Shown: piece after piece, positions 34,237-42,689 of the stretch
Layout of the letters: each line of letters begins with the position of its first letter
Numbering within the stretch: the first letter of the stretch is position 1
Assembly (NCBI GenBank): GCA_013288075.1
Contig: JABDCQ010000011.1
Coordinates: 1 to 43,817 of the forward strand
DNA from: Chlamydiota bacterium
Lineage (GTDB): Bacteria > Chlamydiota > Chlamydiia > Chlamydiales > Rhabdochlamydiaceae
Length of the DNA: 43,817 bases
Reading direction: 5' to 3'
Notes under the pieces: generated by a model
Seen by the model: the letters and a program-made list of their open reading frames with translations, nothing else
Databases searched by the model: none
What the model was told of the DNA's origin: nothing
Made by a program: the position numbers and the translations under genes

Positions 34237-34485
34237 TTAAAGCCCAAAGGTCCGCAGCATGTCCTTGCTTAAACGAATAAGCCCTCTTACTTCCCTCTCA
34301 TTAGCGCGCGCTTTTTTGGTATACCTACCGTGTTTTAACACCGCTAGTCTAGAGCGATGCTTTCCAACCTTACTCTTCGGCCCGCTCGATACGCCTCCGT
34401 GCATACGACAGGTCATTCGCCCACGGATAGCCCATTTTAGGCATCGTTCCTTTGATCTTTTGCTTTTCGCTATGCATTGAGCCAC
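34237..34485 (-). CDS. Phage-type HGG-motif small protein
   Basis: This 82-aa basic protein has CLKWAIRGRMTCRMHGGVSS, then GPKSKVGKHRSR and LKHGRYTKKA. The Cys pair, MHGGxSxGPxTxxG and HGRYT order is that of a small family found in prophages and gene-transfer regions, often beside terminase or replication genes. Molecular function is not established. It sits between the primase gene and a 207-aa gene on the same strand. Confidence 0.75.
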   Translation of the reverse strand: MAQCIAKSKRSKERCLKWAIRGRMTCRMHGGVSSGPKSKVGKHRSRLAVLKHGRYTKKARANEREVRGLIRLSKDMLRTFGL

Positions 34486-34500
34486 AATGATCCAACGGGT

Positions 34501-35124
34501 TCAATTCTCATTTTTTTCTGTGCCCCCTCTGGCAGAGGTTGAGTGAGAGAAATTTTGGGCAACTATTGCCTGACCTTCATTATGAACATGAATAACTTGA
34601 ACTATTTGCTGACCGCCGGAACGATACTTTAAAACCGCCTGCATAGTCTGATTTGCCGTATTCAAAAGTTTATTTGCCAAATTAAAAAGCCTCTCTTCAT
34701 GGTAAAATCCCTGTTCCGGCAAATTAGCAAGCCTAAGACATTTCATTCCTGAACTCTGAAGCGCAAGAAATTGACCAAAAAGCATCGCCTCCGCTTCGTC
34801 TCTTGGATGCAAGGCCGGAAGTAGAGCGGATACTTCGTTTAACCTTACATCAATTCCATCTGCTGACATCCCATGTGCAACTTTTTTTAGAATTCTTTCT
34901 CCCACATCCCCATCTGTAGTTCCAGTGGCTTTTTTTAGTGTTTTTCTAAGATTTTGATGATCGAGCTTGCTTCCATCTGATAATTCAAGAGCCTCAAATT
35001 CCTTTCTCCCCGTCTCTTGATTAAGTTTATACTTCCACTTGAAAAAAGGATCTGGACCATTGTCTGCATTCGTAGCCACAGGAATAACTTCTTGTTTTTT
35101 GCCTACTTCTTGCCCTTTACTCAT
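34501..35124 (-). CDS. Island protein of unknown function
   Basis: This 207-aa hydrophilic protein has a strong GGAGG site four bases before the ATG. It has no signal peptide or membrane segment. Visible patterns are ALLPALHPRDEAEAMLFGQF and LANKLLNTANQTMQAVLKYR, with a Gln/His-rich tail. These helical segments resemble small phage proteins adjacent to replication or packaging genes, but I do not recognise a family. It ends 15 bases before the HGG-motif gene, so they are probably cotranslated parts of one operon. Confidence 0.65.
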   Translation of the reverse strand: MSKGQEVGKKQEVIPVATNADNGPDPFFKWKYKLNQETGRKEFEALELSDGSKLDHQNLRKTLKKATGTTDGDVGERILKKVAHGMSADGIDVRLNEVSALLPALHPRDEAEAMLFGQFLALQSSGMKCLRLANLPEQGFYHEERLFNLANKLLNTANQTMQAVLKYRSGGQQIVQVIHVHNEGQAIVAQNFSHSTSARGGTEKNEN

Positions 35125-35193
35125 ACACCTCCGATGTTTTATTTTTTACGTATCAAACCTTCAAAGTGATCAAAACTGTTTCCATGATTCCCC

Positions 35194-37029
35194 TCAAATA
35201 TGCGCTAGCAATTGAGAAGCATTCTCTGTATCTCCATCAACTCCAGAAAGAACTTCTGGGCAAAATCGATAACAGCGTTTGTTTGTTTTCATTCCTGGAA
35301 GTCTTTCCCCTCTAGTAGGCGACCCATCAGCAGCAGAAAATAAAAGCTTATGCTTAATGCATATTTTTTCGACAAAGTGGTGATCTAACCCTTTGCATAT
35401 CTCATTACGAAATGCGTCAGGAAATACATAAAATTCAACTCCATCATTCGTTTCCCTTCTATAGCCCATCCTATTGATCGTTCTGCTTTTGTCTTCAGGT
35501 TCACGCTCCCATGGGGTAAATCTACTTTCACCATGAGTTTCAAAGTAGCTCCTTACTTGTGAAAGCGCTTCTTTTTCTTCATGCATTCCAAGGCCCCCTC
35601 GTGCTTTCAACCAATCTTGAAAACATTTCATAACGCCTGTAGAGGCTTCTTCTATCATCCAACCAGTTATACCAAATTGTGAAGCAAGCTCACCAGCAGC
35701 TGCCATTAAAGCAAAATGGTTGAAAACTCTAATTACCTGCCCTGAAGCATCACTTGGCAAATATTTTTCCCTTATCCAACTAATAATAACCTTTACCTTG
35801 TCAATTGCCCCTTCAACATCTTCCACTAGTTGTTTTAAAAAAGCCCTCGCTGCCGTTCCATAAAACTGTGCGCACGTATTGCAAAGATACGCAGAAAAAT
35901 CGGCTCCTCCTTTGAACCCATGTAAATTTTCAAATAAACCATAAACACCTGTATTTGCGGGGACTTCAATAAAACGAACTTCTTGCCCTGCCTTAATGCG
36001 CTTCCCTGCTTCATTCATAAGTTGAGCAAGACTTAGCTCTCCAGTAGAGAAAAACACGAGACGCCATGTTGCCTGCTTTTTTGCTAATCCATTCTGGGTA
36101 GCTCTCCCCTTGCCGATACCATTCCCGAGCATATAAATGACCTGCCCTGCCTCAATGGAAGCTATTTGACCAAGTTCATCAAGACACAAGAACCGATCAT
36201 TGTGCAAAGAAGCTATCCCCTCCAGGCCGTTTGCCGTAGCCCGAAAAGTATGTATACCCGCTGGACTTCCCCATATGGAATTCCCTACATGTCCAGCGGT
36301 GGATTTCCCCAGAGAACTATTTCCTCTATAGTGAATACCTATATTTTCATGATGCATTAAACCAAGAAGAGGCCCTGTAAAACCCGCAGAAATGGCAAGG
36401 ATTAATCTACTATTTCCACAAGCTTTTTTTGCTATTCTGTCTTTCCACTCATCCAAAGTACCAGATATGTCAGTCTTTGATTCAATTGCAGAGGGGTTCT
36501 GGTAAACTATTTTTTCTCCCTGAATATATCCAATCGTTTGTGAAGGAAGCACAAATACATGATTAAACCACCCACACTGCGTAACGCATCGCGCCCTACG
36601 CACAGGACTACACAATGCAAGGTACTCAAGCAATCGATCCTTGGCTTGCTTTTTAGGAGAAATCCTTAGCCCCATATTCAAGAGTACACCTAAAACTTTT
36701 GCTCCCTCTCCTGCTAGTAAATCCATAGGCATCGTCCACTGATGTTTGTGTCTATCAATATCCCAAAATTCCAATATGCGTCCGTGATTTTCATTTTTAT
36801 GATCGCGAGTATACGCAGTCACCCAAAGAGGTGAGCATATCCAACTTCGCCCTGGAAGATCATTTTGTTTTTCCTTTAGATGCCACACACCCCTTTCATC
36901 CACTTCAAAGCCCTCGGGCAAAATATCCCTATCAAGCAGAGTATTTATCTCTGCAACACGCTCCATAGTATTTGCAATCATCTCTTCCTCTTGCAAATCA
37001 CCAGCTATTTTGTGTATACTTTCATCCAT
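35194..37029 (-). CDS. DUF927-domain helicase-like ATPase
   Basis: This 611-aa protein matches DUF927 proteins, which are phage and plasmid helicases. Residues about 40-170 form the first part (WICSPLWVTAYTRD, LLNMGLRISPKK). The ATPase follows with Walker A GNSSLGKST (236-244) and Walker B FLCLDELGQ (280-288), then an AYLCNTCAQFYG segment and a C-terminal tail with MGYRRE...EFYVFPDAFRNEI. In many elements it is paired with a CHC2 primase, as here. It probably unwinds DNA at the island origin. AGGA lies eight bases before the ATG. Confidence 0.87.
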   Translation of the reverse strand: MDESIHKIAGDLQEEEMIANTMERVAEINTLLDRDILPEGFEVDERGVWHLKEKQNDLPGRSWICSPLWVTAYTRDHKNENHGRILEFWDIDRHKHQWTMPMDLLAGEGAKVLGVLLNMGLRISPKKQAKDRLLEYLALCSPVRRARCVTQCGWFNHVFVLPSQTIGYIQGEKIVYQNPSAIESKTDISGTLDEWKDRIAKKACGNSRLILAISAGFTGPLLGLMHHENIGIHYRGNSSLGKSTAGHVGNSIWGSPAGIHTFRATANGLEGIASLHNDRFLCLDELGQIASIEAGQVIYMLGNGIGKGRATQNGLAKKQATWRLVFFSTGELSLAQLMNEAGKRIKAGQEVRFIEVPANTGVYGLFENLHGFKGGADFSAYLCNTCAQFYGTAARAFLKQLVEDVEGAIDKVKVIISWIREKYLPSDASGQVIRVFNHFALMAAAGELASQFGITGWMIEEASTGVMKCFQDWLKARGGLGMHEEKEALSQVRSYFETHGESRFTPWEREPEDKSRTINRMGYRRETNDGVEFYVFPDAFRNEICKGLDHHFVEKICIKHKLLFSAADGSPTRGERLPGMKTNKRCYRFCPEVLSGVDGDTENASQLLAHI

Positions 37030-37038
37030 AACAATTTC

Positions 37039-37263
37039 CTAAATATTAGGGAGAGTCTGCTTGGCTAGTAAAGCTCTCCCAAATTCAACAAGATCTAATA
37101 AATCCATTGATATGCCATATGCGCTATTCAGTTTTTCATAAAGCGCATAAGCAATATCAAAATCCTCTATTTCACGAGTTACACAGAATCTGTCATATGC
37201 TTGCGCAAGCTCTTTGAGTCTCTCAACAAATTGGAGAGCCCACCAATCATCTGTTGGAAGCAT
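37039..37263 (-). CDS. Small island protein of unknown function
   Basis: With the ATG at 37263 (AGGGGG six bases upstream) the product is 74 aa: MLPTDDWWALQFVERLKELA and further helical sequence to LLAKQTLPNI. It overlaps the end of the excisionase-like gene by 17 bases and ends ten bases before the helicase gene. A longer frame to 37359 would overlap the upstream gene much more and is less likely. No family recognised. Confidence 0.6.
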   Translation of the reverse strand: MLPTDDWWALQFVERLKELAQAYDRFCVTREIEDFDIAYALYEKLNSAYGISMDLLDLVEFGRALLAKQTLPNI

Positions 37264-37501
37264 TTTTTGCCCCCTGCAAGTTAGCGACCGCTTCCCAAAA
37301 TCTATCTTCGTCAACGAGTACTCTTCTGCCGATGTGAATAAAGGCTTTCCCAAAACCATTTTCTGGAGTGCGGGCTTTTAGGGCCCAAATTGCGCTTTCA
37401 CTATGAGGCCATGCGCCGCTCTCGCGATTCTTGAGAGCAAAGCTTTTCACGGTAAATTTCTTAGAGTTATTGATCGTTTTTTCCTGAGTATCCTGCCCCA
37501 T
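37247..37501 (-). CDS. Excisionase-like DNA-binding protein
   Basis: Starting at the ATG at 37501, which has AAGGAGG six bases upstream, the protein is 84 aa. The C-terminal part FIHIGRRVLVDEDRFWEAV has the GRRVLV-x-x-x-x-F pattern of AlpA/excisionase-type winged helix proteins. Such proteins bend attachment-site DNA for excision or activate element genes. It lies between the recombination genes and the replication genes, as expected for an excision/replication switch. Function is inferred from motif and position. Confidence 0.68.
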   Translation of the reverse strand: MGQDTQEKTINNSKKFTVKSFALKNRESGAWPHSESAIWALKARTPENGFGKAFIHIGRRVLVDEDRFWEAVANLQGAKNASNR

Positions 37502-37657
37502 ACGGGCCTCCTTAGGTTTAATTTCAATAACGCTATTGTCGTTCAGTTTAGACAAATAACTCCCTGACCAGTCTTTTTGGTGTGCGGGATTTATTGACCG
37601 CGGGACATCTGCAACTCGTTGTATTTGAGTTAGATGTACTGCATTTTCTGGAGAATA

Positions 37658-39133
37658 TTAGGAGGAGGATGGAAGTTTTTTTGCGAGGCTTTCACGCAGC
37701 ATCTTTAGGATTTGGCGGCGAGCATAACTTGCTTCTGGACCAGGATCAACGGCGTGCAGTCGAGCTCTTTGTTTTTTAGAAAGGCGCGCTCCGCCCATTG
37801 GATGAGGAAAAGAAAGAAACGCGGCGGGCAGGATAGGCATGGTGGCCGAGCCAAAAAGGGCAAGAGAAGCTTCTTTTACGATATGTTGGAGATAGTCGTC
37901 GGACAGATGAGTAAAGAGGCGACGGAGGCGTTTTCCTTTTCCCTTTCCTTGTAAAATTCTCAGCAATTGATGTAATCCCATTGAGATGTCGATCGATTTT
38001 CCGTCAAATATTATCGCTGGATATTCTTTATTGACATTCGTTGTATCAAAATCCAAAATGCGGGTAAGCGTGATGCCCGTTGCATCAGGATCTTGTGCAA
38101 GCCAAATCAGGGTCCAGAGCAAACACGCCATTTCTCCATCCCTTTTTTTCTTCGAAGGGTCAGTCAAAAATCTGTCTATAAAATGCTTAATGATCTTCCC
38201 GGCACTTTCCCTATCAATTACCATTGTCTGTTCCCAACGACCATCACGAACTATCGGACGTTTTAGCGGACACCCAAAAAGGTTAATTTCCCATTCTTTG
38301 ATGAACGCTTCTTTTTCATCTTCAGTCCAGTCCACATTGGCAAATATCAGATTTTCCAAGAAATCCCTCCACAAAATCATGAGATGCTCATAATTTCTTA
38401 AGAAGCGTTCCCGTAGCGCGCGCCGCACTTTTGCATAGGCTTGGTCGAGATCATCCCTTTCCATAGGAGCAAATGACTTTGAGAAAACAACCGCCGGATC
38501 TTTAGGAATGGTGTCATGCCCTTGATCATCATTTTCCCATTTTTTTACTACAGTCTTAAAATGTGGAAATGCCAGCTGAACCAAATTTTTGCGGATAATA
38601 GCTTTGCCGACATTCTCTCGCCCTACAGTCGCAAAGGCTAACCTCATTTGATATGTAAGAGAATCGGTATAATTCTCTTTTTCAAACCAATCGATCTCAT
38701 ATGAAAATTCAGTTGAATCTGGACAATACAAAAGAGCCTCCCAATACCCTTTCTCTGCTATTGACTCCATGTCTTGCGCCAAAGTAGTTTCGACTTTCCA
38801 CCACGTGACAAAGGCATGCTCGGGATTGACCTCTAAATACTGGCTGCGTAAACGAAAGCGTAGTGGGAGATAAAATCCGAAGAGCGAACAGGAACGACAA
38901 GCCATCCGCAATTCTTGAGATGGCGATAAGATGCTCATACCTATTGCATGTGCTTTAAATTGCTGGTCAAAACTTGCTTTGGATGTGAGAGGAACCCCGA
39001 TCAGTAAGATTTTTTCGTAAAAATAAAATTGGACGACTTGTAGAGCTTTTTTGGATTGCTCTATAGATCGATCAATACCTTCTAGAATATTTGCCATCTG
39101 CGCGGCTAAAATTCGATATTTGCACTTAGCCAT
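37658..39133 (-). CDS. Unknown protein translationally coupled to the integrase
   Basis: This 491-aa protein has no signal peptide or membrane segments. Its ATG lies inside the integrase 3' end (8-base overlap), so the two are made together. The C-terminal third (ATGITLTRILDFDTTNVNKE and further GKGKRLRRLFTHLSDDYLQH) is faintly like the fold order of tyrosine recombinase catalytic domains, but no HxxR or terminal Tyr motif is seen. A short cysteine pair (MACRSCSLFGF) lies near residue 80. DNA here is visibly richer in G+C than the rest of the island, like the integrase. It may be an accessory factor for recombination or a separate cargo gene. Confidence 0.65.
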   Translation of the reverse strand: MAKCKYRILAAQMANILEGIDRSIEQSKKALQVVQFYFYEKILLIGVPLTSKASFDQQFKAHAIGMSILSPSQELRMACRSCSLFGFYLPLRFRLRSQYLEVNPEHAFVTWWKVETTLAQDMESIAEKGYWEALLYCPDSTEFSYEIDWFEKENYTDSLTYQMRLAFATVGRENVGKAIIRKNLVQLAFPHFKTVVKKWENDDQGHDTIPKDPAVVFSKSFAPMERDDLDQAYAKVRRALRERFLRNYEHLMILWRDFLENLIFANVDWTEDEKEAFIKEWEINLFGCPLKRPIVRDGRWEQTMVIDRESAGKIIKHFIDRFLTDPSKKKRDGEMACLLWTLIWLAQDPDATGITLTRILDFDTTNVNKEYPAIIFDGKSIDISMGLHQLLRILQGKGKGKRLRRLFTHLSDDYLQHIVKEASLALFGSATMPILPAAFLSFPHPMGGARLSKKQRARLHAVDPGPEASYARRQILKMLRESLAKKLPSSS

Positions 39134-40205
39134 TGTTTTGGCCTTGGGCCATATTGTTATGCATGCGTTCCATGAGGTTAGCCATATGCTTCTGGCTATA
39201 GTGAGCGTAGCGCCGTGTCATGCTTGGTGACTTGTGTCCCAAGATCGCCATCAATTCCCCCTGTGTGGCACCGTTCATCGCCAAGTAGGAGGCTGCCGCA
39301 TGTCGAAGATCGTGAAACCTGAAATTTTTGATGTTGGCTTGAGCAATGGCTCTCATGAAGGCATTTCTAATATCGACGACGCCGGAGCGGTTTGTTGGGC
39401 TTGAGGGCTTGAAAACGAGTCCATGCATGATGTCGGTTTTTCGACAGGAGGCGATGATTTCTTCTACTGCGGGGGTGAGCGGAAGAATTCTTCTTTCGCC
39501 GTTTTTCGTCTGTTCTAGAGTGATGAGCTTGTTGGCAAAGTCAATGTTCTCCCATTTTAAACTGACGATTTCCCCGAAACGCATAGCCAGCAAAAGTGCA
39601 AGCGAGACGATTGGATAAAGATGAGGATTCACAGAAACTTTGCAGGCCTCAAGCAGCCAATCTTTCTCTTCCAGACTCAATAACCGGTTTCTTCCCTTCC
39701 CTTCTGACGGCTTAGATACTTTGCGCATCGGGGTGTCATCGAGCCAGCCCCACTCTTTCATAGCGATGGTTAGTGCTCTGGAGAGGGCGGCGATATATCT
39801 GTTGACAGTTGATGGGTTTCGGATAGTTTCGCGAGGCGTCTTTTCTGCGAGCAGGGCGTCACGCGCTTCCGCAAGAATCGCCGGTGTCAAGTCTACCAGC
39901 AGCAGGTGTCCCAGTCGGTTCTTCCACCAAGAGAGGTAAGCTGTTTGTCTGACAACCCGATGAGGGGATTGAGAAAGCCATTGGCTGATGAATCGGTCTA
40001 TCAAATCGTTGACTGTGTGTTTTTTTGCTTCAGCCGTACGAAAATGCCTCCCGTCTCTAATAGAAGACTCCGTGTCCTGAATCCACTTTTTTGCTAAGGT
40101 CCTTGTTCTAAAAGAGGCTCGCTGCGGAGGATACCCCTTTAAACGCACTTCCGCATGATACGTAATTGACCCATCCTCTCTCTTATATTCCCGCACCGTT
40201 GCCAT
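39126..40205 (-). CDS. int: Tyrosine recombinase (integrase)
   Basis: This 359-aa integrase has an N-terminal arm-binding type segment (HAEVRLKGYPPQRASFRTRT), a SAM-like core-binding domain (HTVNDLIDRFISQWL) and a catalytic domain with LAMRFGEIVSLKWENIDF (Arg), FHDLRHAAASYLAMNG (His, Arg), ILGHKSPSMTRRYAHYSQ (His and nucleophile Tyr). It should insert and excise the island at ssrA. ATG at 40205 follows AAAGGG; a GTG at 40211 is an alternative. The upstream spacer holds a copy of the arm-like repeat (40338-40356). Confidence 0.95.
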   Translation of the reverse strand: MATVREYKREDGSITYHAEVRLKGYPPQRASFRTRTLAKKWIQDTESSIRDGRHFRTAEAKKHTVNDLIDRFISQWLSQSPHRVVRQTAYLSWWKNRLGHLLLVDLTPAILAEARDALLAEKTPRETIRNPSTVNRYIAALSRALTIAMKEWGWLDDTPMRKVSKPSEGKGRNRLLSLEEKDWLLEACKVSVNPHLYPIVSLALLLAMRFGEIVSLKWENIDFANKLITLEQTKNGERRILPLTPAVEEIIASCRKTDIMHGLVFKPSSPTNRSGVVDIRNAFMRAIAQANIKNFRFHDLRHAAASYLAMNGATQGELMAILGHKSPSMTRRYAHYSQKHMANLMERMHNNMAQGQNNG

Positions 40206-40337
40206 AAGCACCCTTTTGTAAAGGGAATGAGTCTAGGAAAAATGGCAATAAACAGCAACAAAGAGATGAACAATCTCATAACCTCATGCATGTAAGCCAT
40301 TGGATTTTATAGGATAGCAATAGGATATCCAGTCTAA

Positions 40338-40356
40338 TTACGCAGTGTTTACGCAT
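40338..40356 (-). other. Arm-like repeat before the integrase gene
   Basis: ttacgcagtgtttacgcat, preceded by ccagtcta, is an inverted relative of the left-end and right-end sites. It lies about 130 bases before the integrase start, where it could serve autoregulation. Confidence 0.55.
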
Positions 40357-40457
40357 CTGAAGAATCTTTTGTCTTAAAATTGCGGAAACAAAACAAGAAA
40401 TTTTGGAAAAAATCCTAGTATTTATTATCTAAGACTTTGCACTAGCTTCAATTATTT

Positions 40458-42320
40458 TCATGATTTCTTAATCATGTATGCTTGTTGAGGATGATTAGGA
40501 TCAATGAAGACGTGTTCAAGTTCTTGAGCCTTGATCAAATCATTAAGATAGTTTTCCCTGACGTACTTTGGATGTCTCTCTAAAATAGCTGAGATTTCTC
40601 TTAATTTCAGTGGTTGCAGCATGCATAGTTCTTTGATTAGATTCTTGACTTCTTGAGGAGATGTTCTTTTTTTGAGGTTGTCAATTTTATGCTTTAACTC
40701 CTCTGATAAGGAAGGGAACCCCTCCGGCAAGGAGAGCAACTCCCCATTTAATGGGCTTATATGGGGAGCCAACTCCCCAGATAACGGTCTTGTAGGGGGA
40801 GTTGATACCCCTATATCCCCGGTTAATAATTTTTCAGTAGGAACATAGTAAGTAGTATTCCCTCCTCCTTTTTGCTCTAAAAGGCCAAGATCCCGCAGAC
40901 GTCGCAAATGGCTGCTTGCAGTTAGGGTGTCTACGGCATTAATTATTCTATAATCGGCATTGGTAATCGCCCCCATCTCTCGTATCACAATAAGCGTACG
41001 AGCTTCTTCGTCTAAAAGGTTATAATCTTTGAAAGACTTCAGCCATTCAATATCTTGTTTGTCAAAAAGATTATGCATTAAAACCGCAAGCGAAAATTGA
41101 TTTGATCCTCGATCGGATTCTATCAGAGGGACTGTCAAATTAGCTTCTCGCATCAAATCTCGCATAGTTCGGATACCTGTTCCTTTGGTTTCTGCAAATT
41201 TAAGATCGTGGAATACAGCGGCAATTTTTGTGTTTCTAGTGAGGGAGCCGGATTGCCCAAGCTCATCAAAAGGTTTTAGAGAATAGCCCGGGTTATTAAA
41301 TTCAATGCGATTCGAATAGCGGATGATTTGTATGGCTTGGCCAGCGCGGTAGTCTCTGTGCATAAGCGCATTAGCAAGCGCCTCTCTAATCACGTCCCTT
41401 GGAATAGATGGAACATCGCTTCTTTGAAGATCCCCTGTTTTTAACTGAAAACGGACAGGTAAATCGCTCATAATCTGCGCGTGCAGCCGTGTTATAACAG
41501 TAACAAGAGCCTCGCGATACTCTATACAATAATACCTTTCCTTCGGGTTCTGAACCCATTCTGCTCCTTCTATCAAAATATAGTCGATGCGAGACGGTAT
41601 TGGCATTGTTCTTCGAAGCGCAACCTTACTGCCAAAAAGCAGTAATCCTCCGATAGTTGGGAGAACATCTTTTCCCTTCTTAATCGCATGCCCAAGAGAG
41701 ATCAACAACTCCTTATCATCAAGCAATAATTCGCTCGCTTTGGGGTCGATTTGCGCACGTAGTCTGCGATATTCTGTTAGAGCATCAGGGTCAATATCTT
41801 CCCATACAACGTCAGGAAAAACATCCGCTTCATATGGCACCTGTCTTCTTAACTGATACAAAAGATCCAGATCTTCAGCCGTACATCTTATATCGGACGA
41901 GCCAATACGCCGAAAGGTGCCTTTTTCCACACCATACTTTTTAATAAAGACCGGTTTATCTCTGCAAAAGGACTCCGCAATAAAAACCACAATCACAACT
42001 TTGCTATCTATAAATTCAACATTAACCTTAGGACGAATTTGAATATTAAAACTGTTCTTACATACGCCCGCTAGCTCTCCCTGAATTTTATCCGGATCAT
42101 CTACACCCACAATGCTATAACGACTACTAGAAGAGACCTCTTTATTTTTCCTTAAGCCCAAAACAATATAGCCCCCGCCTAAGTCCGGCTCATTAGAAAA
42201 AGACGAAATACTCTCGGGAACGCTTTCGCCAAGCGCCGACTTTGACTCTTTTGCCTCGATCCGTTGGCACTCGTCACAGTTCTGTAACCGCTCAAGTAGT
42301 TGTGGTAGATCTAAATCCAT
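40458..42320 (-). CDS. AlbA_2/HATPase_c_4 regulator-like protein
   Basis: This 620-aa protein matches the family annotated as predicted transcriptional regulators or RecG-related ATP-binding proteins (COG2865). The N-terminus is an AlbA_2 (Schlafen-like) domain (ESISSFSNEPDLGGGYIVLG, split in frame with KSALGES). In the middle, IREALANALMHRDYRAGQAI is the HATPase_c_4 signature. The C-terminal ~200 residues are winged-helix segments (SSHLRRLRDLGLLEQKGGGN) with a repeated proline linker. It is the rightmost island gene, and GTGAC repeats lie 72 bases upstream. Members often occur on mobile elements and in defence regions; the reaction is unknown. Confidence 0.85.
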   Translation of the reverse strand: MDLDLPQLLERLQNCDECQRIEAKESKSALGESVPESISSFSNEPDLGGGYIVLGLRKNKEVSSSSRYSIVGVDDPDKIQGELAGVCKNSFNIQIRPKVNVEFIDSKVVIVVFIAESFCRDKPVFIKKYGVEKGTFRRIGSSDIRCTAEDLDLLYQLRRQVPYEADVFPDVVWEDIDPDALTEYRRLRAQIDPKASELLLDDKELLISLGHAIKKGKDVLPTIGGLLLFGSKVALRRTMPIPSRIDYILIEGAEWVQNPKERYYCIEYREALVTVITRLHAQIMSDLPVRFQLKTGDLQRSDVPSIPRDVIREALANALMHRDYRAGQAIQIIRYSNRIEFNNPGYSLKPFDELGQSGSLTRNTKIAAVFHDLKFAETKGTGIRTMRDLMREANLTVPLIESDRGSNQFSLAVLMHNLFDKQDIEWLKSFKDYNLLDEEARTLIVIREMGAITNADYRIINAVDTLTASSHLRRLRDLGLLEQKGGGNTTYYVPTEKLLTGDIGVSTPPTRPLSGELAPHISPLNGELLSLPEGFPSLSEELKHKIDNLKKRTSPQEVKNLIKELCMLQPLKLREISAILERHPKYVRENYLNDLIKAQELEHVFIDPNHPQQAYMIKKS

Positions 42321-42378
42321 AGAAAATGGCTTCTCCGCAGAAATTCAGCCAACAACCTGTTGGCTAATTGTAAATCTT

Positions 42379-42421
42379 GTGACAAAGCCCTTCTATGAGT
42401 CACCGCTGTCACAAGCGTCAC
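42379..42421 (-). repeat. GTGAC triplet repeats, site 2 (before the AlbA_2 gene)
   Basis: On the minus strand GTGAC starts at 42421, 42412 and 42403, 9 bases apart, then tcataga. An opposite-facing gtgac (42379-42383) lies nearby. It matches sites 1 and 3 in spacing and in the tcataga tail. Confidence 0.7.
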
Positions 42422-42482
42422 AACAGCCTAACATATGAGTTGTGAAAAAAACAAAATGATTCTTACGCCAATTTTATCCACT

Positions 42483-42505
42483 TTAGTGCGTAAAAATTGC
42501 GTAAA
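42483..42505 (+). other. Right-end integrase-site-like repeat
   Basis: ttagtgcgtaaaaattgcgt and following bases match the left-end site in same orientation; upstream cttacgcc (near 42464) corresponds to tttacgcc near the left site. Confidence 0.6.
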
Positions 42506-42557
42506 TATGAGAAAAATTCAGGTATATTTATCTATGAAAACTTGAATTTAATGCGTC

Positions 42558-42582
42558 AGAGTTCGATTCTCTCCACCTCCAA
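42558..42582 (+). other. attR (duplicate of the ssrA 3' end)
   Basis: Exact 25-bp copy of attL, preceded by unrelated sequence (aatgcgtc), so it is not part of a functional tmRNA gene. Confidence 0.93.
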
Positions 42583-42590
42583 AACACCAA

Positions 42591-42619
42591 AGGCCGAGTC
42601 AAAGCACTCGGTCTTTTTT
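42591..42619 (+). terminator. Displaced ssrA terminator
   Basis: A 9-bp stem (aggccgagt / actcggtct, one G-U pair) with a 6-base loop and T-run starts eight bases after attR. It is probably the original tmRNA terminator, now 12 kb from the gene. Confidence 0.8.
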
Positions 42620-42689
42620 ATTTTCTCCAAAAATTCTTAACTTTTAATTGACCCGATGATATTTATGAGCTTACTCGTGTGAGGCCATA

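Larger units (their letters stand above)
30435..42582. mobile_element. Integrative genomic island inserted at the 3' end of ssrA
   Basis: A 25-bp exact direct repeat bounds 12.1 kb that contains a tyrosine integrase, excisionase-like gene, DUF927 helicase, primase, Xre regulator and cargo. The left copy is the intact ssrA 3' end and the right copy is a fragment followed by a terminator. The tract lacks the ccacagag palindromes that are common in the flanking chromosome. The absence of visible structural or transfer genes suggests a P4-like satellite or a replicating island. Confidence 0.9.

Noticed and set aside
37658-39133. 491-aa protein called as a functional second integrase
   Set aside because: No HxxR or terminal Tyr motif can be found, so only a degenerate or unrelated fold can be proposed.
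39346-40097. Plus-strand open frames opposite the integrase gene
   Set aside because: The minus-strand frame holds the full R-H-R-H-Y integrase motif set; the others are shadows.
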